Below are positions 7,281 to 10,592 of a DNA stretch of 10,592 bases, piece by piece (positions within the stretch are counted from its first letter, which is position 1; every line of letters begins with the position of its first letter). A model generated the notes under the pieces. It was not told the origin of the DNA, made no database searches, and saw only the letters and a list, made by a program, of their open reading frames with translations. Both the position numbers and the translations under genes were made by a program. Source of the DNA: Candidatus Babelota bacterium (GTDB lineage: Bacteria > Dependentiae > Babeliae > Babeliales > JABCYS01); contig JABCYS010000025.1 in NCBI GenBank assembly GCA_013290085.1, positions 1 to 10,592 of the forward strand, written 5' to 3'.

Positions 7281-7827
7281 TTTCTTCAATTTCTTTTATT
7301 TTGTTTTTTGCTTCTTTAACTTTTTTAACACACTTCCAACATAGATACGCATTAATGGTACCAAAAATGCCGCTATAAAGTGCTTTGTTCATATTTTGGT
7401 CTAGGTATGGCCCAAAATTAAATAAATCGTTATAAAAGTCATCTCTCTGTTGCTGGTTCATAAAGACCGTCAGGGGCAAAGTAAGTACTATAATAATCGG
7501 CATAAATGTTATCAAAGCCGCAAGTGTAACAACTGTCTCACCAGCTTTATAGGCTCCAAATCCTACGCCTAATCCCGATAAGGTCCCGGTTGTAACTGCA
7601 CCTATTTTATAGAGAAGCACGCGTTTTTTTAATTTTTCTAACAAAATTTGCTTTTGCTCGTAGGTTATATTCGTTAAGTTTTTTGGGCTAGGCTCAGCCG
7701 ACAAATCCTTTTGCATGGGCAAAATAACTTGATTAGTCAATAATAAACTAGCGAGCACGAAATAAATAACTTTTTTCTTAGACATCATAAATTCCCATCT
7801 CATTAGTTGCATGCGTAATTGTTTCAT
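7258..7827 (-). CDS. Unknown multi-helix membrane protein
   Basis: The 189-residue protein begins at ATG 7827, preceded by AAAGG five bases away. A second possible start at the double ATG 7788/7785 would give a more typical signal peptide (three Lys then a hydrophobic core), so the true start is uncertain. After the hydrophobic stretch at about 20-37 there is a polar linker and a basic helix (56-73). Two neighbouring membrane helices follow at about 75-93 (Gly-rich, G-x-x-x-G type spacing) and 98-122, then a third weaker one at 148-164. The C-terminus (167-183) is a highly charged Lys/Glu helix. I recognise no family. The gene converges on the GerMN-like gene and overlaps its 3' end by 23 bases, with no evident terminator between them. 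Confidence 0.68.
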   Translation of the reverse strand: MKQLRMQLMRWEFMMSKKKVIYFVLASLLLTNQVILPMQKDLSAEPSPKNLTNITYEQKQILLEKLKKRVLLYKIGAVTTGTLSGLGVGFGAYKAGETVVTLAALITFMPIIIVLTLPLTVFMNQQQRDDFYNDLFNFGPYLDQNMNKALYSGIFGTINAYLCWKCVKKVKEAKNKIKEIEETKIPSNN

Positions 7828-8073
7828 AAAAACCTTTATTTTGTGTTTATTGTCCCAGGTTTGGCCTCTTATTAAGATTATGTTTAGCAGTATGGTTTAG
7901 GAAGGAATAATTTCAAATGGTGTACTAATAAAAAATGGAAGCTTTCAGGGGCTGTTTCACATTGTAACAATGACTTCGGGGAAGCTCTGAATATCTTTCA
8001 CCCTGTAGTGCTTTAGAACATTTTGTAGATTTGTCGGGCTAAAAATAGCTGTTAAATCAACGTTTTTGCCCCA

Positions 8074-8112
8074 TTCCCGAAAATCCGGAATCGGATTCCG
8101 GATTTTCGGGAA
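8074..8112. repeat. Perfect 39-base palindrome (19-base arms, one central base)
   Basis: The left arm TTCCCGAAAATCCGGAATC (8074-8092) is the exact reverse complement of 8094-8112, with G8093 at the centre. As RNA or cruciform it would form an 18-pair stem with a three-base loop. TCCGGA occurs once in each arm. No T-run follows directly (the first run of T lies about 18 bases downstream), so it is not a standard terminator. It resembles dispersed palindromic repeats of bacterial genomes, but copy number cannot be judged from one window. Confidence 0.93.
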
Positions 8113-8159
8113 CCATTAATGCAATTGGCTTTTTTCACCGTCCAAAAAAACAGGCCTTC

Positions 8160-8189
8160 TTGTAAAATAATCCCATTTTGATGTATGGT
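8160..8189 (+). promoter_or_regulatory. Possible sigma-70-type promoter for the gene at 8228
   Basis: TTGTAA (8160-8165) and TATGGT (8184-8189) are separated by 18 bases and each match four of six consensus positions. Transcription would begin near 8196, giving a leader of about 32 bases that includes the AAGGAG ribosome site. The match is modest. Confidence 0.3.
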
Positions 8190-8227
8190 ATTTTTCATTA
8201 CTTATTTTTTCTTTTTAAGGAGCAGTA

Positions 8228-8434
8228 ATGATTGATACATTTTTCCACAAACTAAGCCCCACCAATCAGGCAAATCTTATCTTAGCCATTGGTGTTATTC
8301 TTTTACTTAACTCTCTTGACCTGGTCAGAGGACTTAACCTGATCATCACCATCATATCACTTGGCTTAATCTGGTATGGATTTACCCAAGCCGGGTACGA
8401 TAAAAAAATTAAAAGTCTTTTTGGCAAAAAATAA
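8228..8434 (+). CDS. Small two-helix membrane protein, unknown
   Basis: This 68-residue protein is supported by an AAGGAG ribosome site five bases before the ATG and by a terminator hairpin immediately after the stop. It has a short amphipathic N-terminus (1-14), a first membrane helix at about 16-32, a brief turn around D31-R34, a second helix at about 36-55, and a basic Lys-rich tail (59-68). The positive C-terminal tail suggests that both ends face the cytoplasm. I know no family for it. It stands alone, facing the channel gene tail to tail. Confidence 0.75.
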   Translation: MIDTFFHKLSPTNQANLILAIGVILLLNSLDLVRGLNLIITIISLGLIWYGFTQAGYDKKIKSLFGKK

Positions 8435-8443
8435 GTCACAATA

Positions 8444-8477
8444 AAAAAAGGAGAGTCTCAAAAAACTCTCCTTTTTT
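8444..8477. terminator. Bidirectional rho-independent terminator
   Basis: GGAGAGT (8450-8456) pairs with ACTCTCC (8465-8471), extended by six A at 8444-8449 pairing with six T at 8472-8477, around an eight-base loop. The flanking A and T runs give a U-tail in both directions. It sits between the convergent stops at 8434 and 8483 and so can end both transcripts. Confidence 0.92.
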
Positions 8478-8482
8478 CTTTC

Positions 8483-10592
8483 TTAATTCTGACCCAATTC
8501 TTTGTACATAGACACCCACCCTATCAGCGGTATGTCATTATCGCGAAAAGCTTTGGTGATTGAAAAACGAACATCACTTGAAATCTCGTACATGTTCAAC
8601 ACATTGTCAGAACTTAAAAAGCCTCTCACCATAAAAAAAAAACATGTCTCAGTAAAATCATCAAGTCGTATAATCGGCTTTGGATTTTTGAGCACATTCA
8701 TATTGGCATCCAATACCCGCATCAGAACTGTCCGTACTTCCGCAGGATCTTGAGAGAATGGAACGGACAAATGAATATCAGGAAAGGATGTAAAGCTCCT
8801 GGTGTAGTTCCAGTTCATAATGTGACCATTGATCACTTTGGAATTAGGAATAAGGATATTTACGCTATTTTTTTCCCGAATAATAATTGAACGCGGCGTA
8901 ATTTTTCTCACGATTCCGGTAACGTGACCATCAAGCTTTACGTAGTCACCAATTTTAAACGGCCGCTGTACCAAAATAATAAAGTACGAAACAAAATCGT
9001 TCGCATAATCTCGCAATGACCACACGATACCGAAGAATGCTGGGGCAAGCACCACAAGAATCGCAAATCCTAACCCCAATCTTTGAAGCCCAATCAAAAT
9101 GACGATGACAACAATCAGATAGTGCATGATCGTTGAGATCGTATACTGCACTCCCTGATCCACCAGCAATAAATCAAAAATACGACGAATAACAAAATGA
9201 TTAATAGCTGATGCAGCCACAAAGCTCCCCAAAACAAAGGCAAGCATTTGAAAGAGGGAGATAATAGTTACTTCCCTTCTTTCAGTAGTACCTTCATGCA
9301 ATGAGAAAAGCTCTGTGTGAAGAAGGTCATAAATATTATTGAAGGTTATGGTATAACCCCAAATTCGCGCACCGATGATGAGAGCAAAAAAAGCAAAAAG
9401 GGTAAACGCACTAATGACAAATAATCCATAGGCCGATTTTGCATACAGGAACCGTTCACGTTGTATGTCACCTTCAGTACTAAAAAACAGTATCGTCGAG
9501 TATCGTTTTACAAAGAGATGAATCACCATAACGGCACGCACCAGAATGATGGTACCAACAACACCCCAGAGCAGGTAGGAAACATACTTACCATACCCTA
9601 CATGCGGTTCGCTCATCACAATAAGTGCAACTAAGAACACAAATATCGGATAAAAGTGGCGCTCAACTTGAGCCCTGATCCATACCCACACTTCTCCTTG
9701 CGTAGGAAGAATATCAAGCAGATCATCCTTACTAATCAATGAGATCAGCATGATGCGCACGGTTAATGAATACATGGTTAAGAGAATGGTCGGCAACTCT
9801 GACTTGGTATAACTAGCCAACATGAACGCTTGTCTGAAGAAGAAGATCGTCACGGTTGCATACAACAATACCGCTACCATGGTATATAACCGTTCAACCG
9901 CCGCCTTACTCAAAAAGAGATAATCTTGCGATGCGTTAAATGATCGTACGTGGTGTAAAAACTTGTTGCTCATGAAGAGGAAAAATGGAATGGACAGGAA
10001 ATAAAAAATAATGTGAGGAAAAATATCGGTGACAAGATCGAGGCTTAGTGCACTATAAATAGCGGCCCATATAAATAAACTCGTAAAATGTTGCGCTACA
10101 AAATCAATAATCCCCGCCGCAAATCTACCAATAAAATATAAGTTCCCCGCATCAGGTGTTACCGTTAACAATTTGGAACTCAGTACCGGCAATGTTGTTT
10201 TAAGTGCCAGAAACAACATGAGCAGCACGAGAAGACTCATAAGTATTCTAAAAATACCCGTCAGGCCGAGAGCTTTTATTTGCTTAGCAAACAGAGCACT
10301 CTTAAACCCTTTAAAATAGGCATGCCCTAAATTGCCTACCTCACTCCAAAGCATGCCAAAATCAGTGGGAATACTTTTTATCCCTTCCCAGGTGATAGCA
10401 TTGGGTGGACGAAGTCCTATCGACTGCAACTCACTGATGATGCCGCTAATTTGATGCTGAATAGAATTGCGTAGTTGAATGATATTGGAATAGACCTCAA
10501 TAATCTGACCATTGGTTTCAACTTGAGAGTTGGCCGTAGCAATAGCACCGTTCAATATTTGTAGCACATCTTTGTACAGCCTTGGCTTTTCT
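8483..10592 (-). CDS. Large MscS-family mechanosensitive channel (MscK/MscM-like), 5' end beyond window
   Basis: The frame is open to the right edge. A GTG at 10567 could be read as a start, but it has no ribosome site and the frame continues upstream without a stop, so the N-terminus is probably missing. Numbering from that GTG, 694 residues are visible. A helical region (1-60) precedes about eleven membrane helices (near 104-124, 145-173, 180-205, 227-250, 259-279, 305-319, 327-353, 378-402, 433-460, 476-496 and the pore helix 499-533). This layout is typical of MscK/MscM, which open under membrane tension to release solutes in hypo-osmotic shock. The MscS beta domain starts at R-P-F-K-I-G-D (535-541) and includes I-P-N-S-K at about 572-576; an alpha/beta domain runs to the end. 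By gapless alignment with E. coli MscS, the gate leucines L105 and L109 correspond to F512 and W516. The terminator at 8444-8477 follows the stop. Confidence 0.88.
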   Translation of the reverse strand, partial: EKPRLYKDVLQILNGAIATANSQVETNGQIIEVYSNIIQLRNSIQHQISGIISELQSIGLRPPNAITWEGIKSIPTDFGMLWSEVGNLGHAYFKGFKSALFAKQIKALGLTGIFRILMSLLVLLMLFLALKTTLPVLSSKLLTVTPDAGNLYFIGRFAAGIIDFVAQHFTSLFIWAAIYSALSLDLVTDIFPHIIFYFLSIPFFLFMSNKFLHHVRSFNASQDYLFLSKAAVERLYTMVAVLLYATVTIFFFRQAFMLASYTKSELPTILLTMYSLTVRIMLISLISKDDLLDILPTQGEVWVWIRAQVERHFYPIFVFLVALIVMSEPHVGYGKYVSYLLWGVVGTIILVRAVMVIHLFVKRYSTILFFSTEGDIQRERFLYAKSAYGLFVISAFTLFAFFALIIGARIWGYTITFNNIYDLLHTELFSLHEGTTERREVTIISLFQMLAFVLGSFVAASAINHFVIRRIFDLLLVDQGVQYTISTIMHYLIVVIVILIGLQRLGLGFAILVVLAPAFFGIVWSLRDYANDFVSYFIILVQRPFKIGDYVKLDGHVTGIVRKITPRSIIIREKNSVNILIPNSKVINGHIMNWNYTRSFTSFPDIHLSVPFSQDPAEVRTVLMRVLDANMNVLKNPKPIIRLDDFTETCFFFMVRGFLSSDNVLNMYEISSDVRFSITKAFRDNDIPLIGWVSMYKELGQN

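Larger units (their letters stand above)
7957..8198 (-). pseudogene. Possible frameshifted or truncated gene remnant spanning the palindrome
   Basis: On the minus strand a frame is open from 8115 to a TGA at 7959-7957 (52 codons) but contains no ATG or TTG, and only one late GTG, so it cannot be a normal gene. Its content looks protein-like, for example the run V-L-K-H-Y-R-V-K-D-I-Q-S-F-P-E-V-I-V near its end. A second minus-strand frame begins at ATG 8198 and ends at TAA 8054-8052 (48 codons) without a ribosome site. The two frames overlap across the 39-base palindrome. This pattern would fit a short gene disrupted by a palindrome insertion or a frameshift. I do not recognise the protein. 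Chance open frames in a 240-base spacer are a real alternative. Confidence 0.3.
7828..8227. other. 400-base gene-poor region between 7827 and 8228
   Basis: This stretch separates a leftward gene from a rightward gene, so it should contain promoters for both. It also carries a perfect 39-base palindrome (8074-8112) and minus-strand reading frames that look like a decayed gene (7957-8198). A short 13-base palindrome, CATTGTAACAATG, lies at 7960-7972. On the minus strand a CATAAT hexamer near 7876-7881 could be a -10 for the gene at 7827, but no matching -35 is seen. I find no RNA gene here. Confidence 0.6.

Noticed and set aside
7941..7990. Possible insertion-sequence end, suggested by repeated GAAGCT and a 13-base palindrome
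   Set aside because: No matching inverted end, target duplication or transposase could be found in the window.
8074..8130. Palindrome as a rho-independent terminator
   Set aside because: The T-run begins about 18 bases after the stem, so it does not have the required adjacent tail.
10543..10567. GTG at 10567 as the true start of the channel gene
   Set aside because: No ribosome site precedes it and the frame stays open to the window edge, so a start further upstream is more likely.

Overview
The window reads as a densely packed bacterial chromosome segment of moderate to low GC. It uses the standard code, since TGA serves as a stop. A secreted protein with an aromatic C-terminal residue typical of outer-membrane barrels, plus an amidase-type envelope protein, points to a Gram-negative envelope. 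A eukaryote-like (dCK/dGK-type) deoxynucleoside kinase next to ATP synthase genes, and many secreted proteins I cannot name, would suit a host-associated or intracellular lineage such as Candidatus Dependentiae (TM6). That placement is inference from gene character only; no rRNA or phylogenetic marker is present.

Left block, minus strand (1-1328): a deoxyribonucleoside kinase, then the F-type ATP synthase c subunit (atpE) 22 bases later, then the 5' part of a b subunit (atpF) that runs off the left edge. The order kinase-atpE-atpF is unusual because the a subunit (atpB) normally precedes atpE. The c subunit carries Q30, E63 and T64, a pattern resembling sodium-binding c rings.

Central block, plus strand (1543-7280): five genes in one direction. 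They are a cysteine-containing putative outer-membrane barrel protein, an unknown secreted helical protein, a RecD2-type helicase, an amidase_3-like secreted protein that lacks the first zinc histidine, and a membrane-anchored GerMN-like protein. The last four overlap each other by 11, 10 and 4 bases, so they are probably co-transcribed and translationally coupled. The amidase-like and GerMN-like pair suggests peptidoglycan or envelope work.

Right block: an unknown membrane protein on the minus strand (7258-7827) overlaps the 3' end of the central operon tail to tail. A 400-base gene-poor stretch follows. It holds a perfect 39-base palindrome (19-base arms) inside what looks like a decayed or frameshifted minus-strand coding remnant. 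A 68-residue two-helix membrane protein (8228-8434) comes next, then a bidirectional hairpin terminator, then a large MscK/MscM-like mechanosensitive channel on the minus strand whose 5' end lies beyond the right edge.

I found no tRNA, rRNA, CRISPR array or intact mobile element. No clear new multi-gene system can be claimed. The best leads are the possible sodium c ring, the altered amidase, the unusual channel gate and the palindrome-remnant locus.
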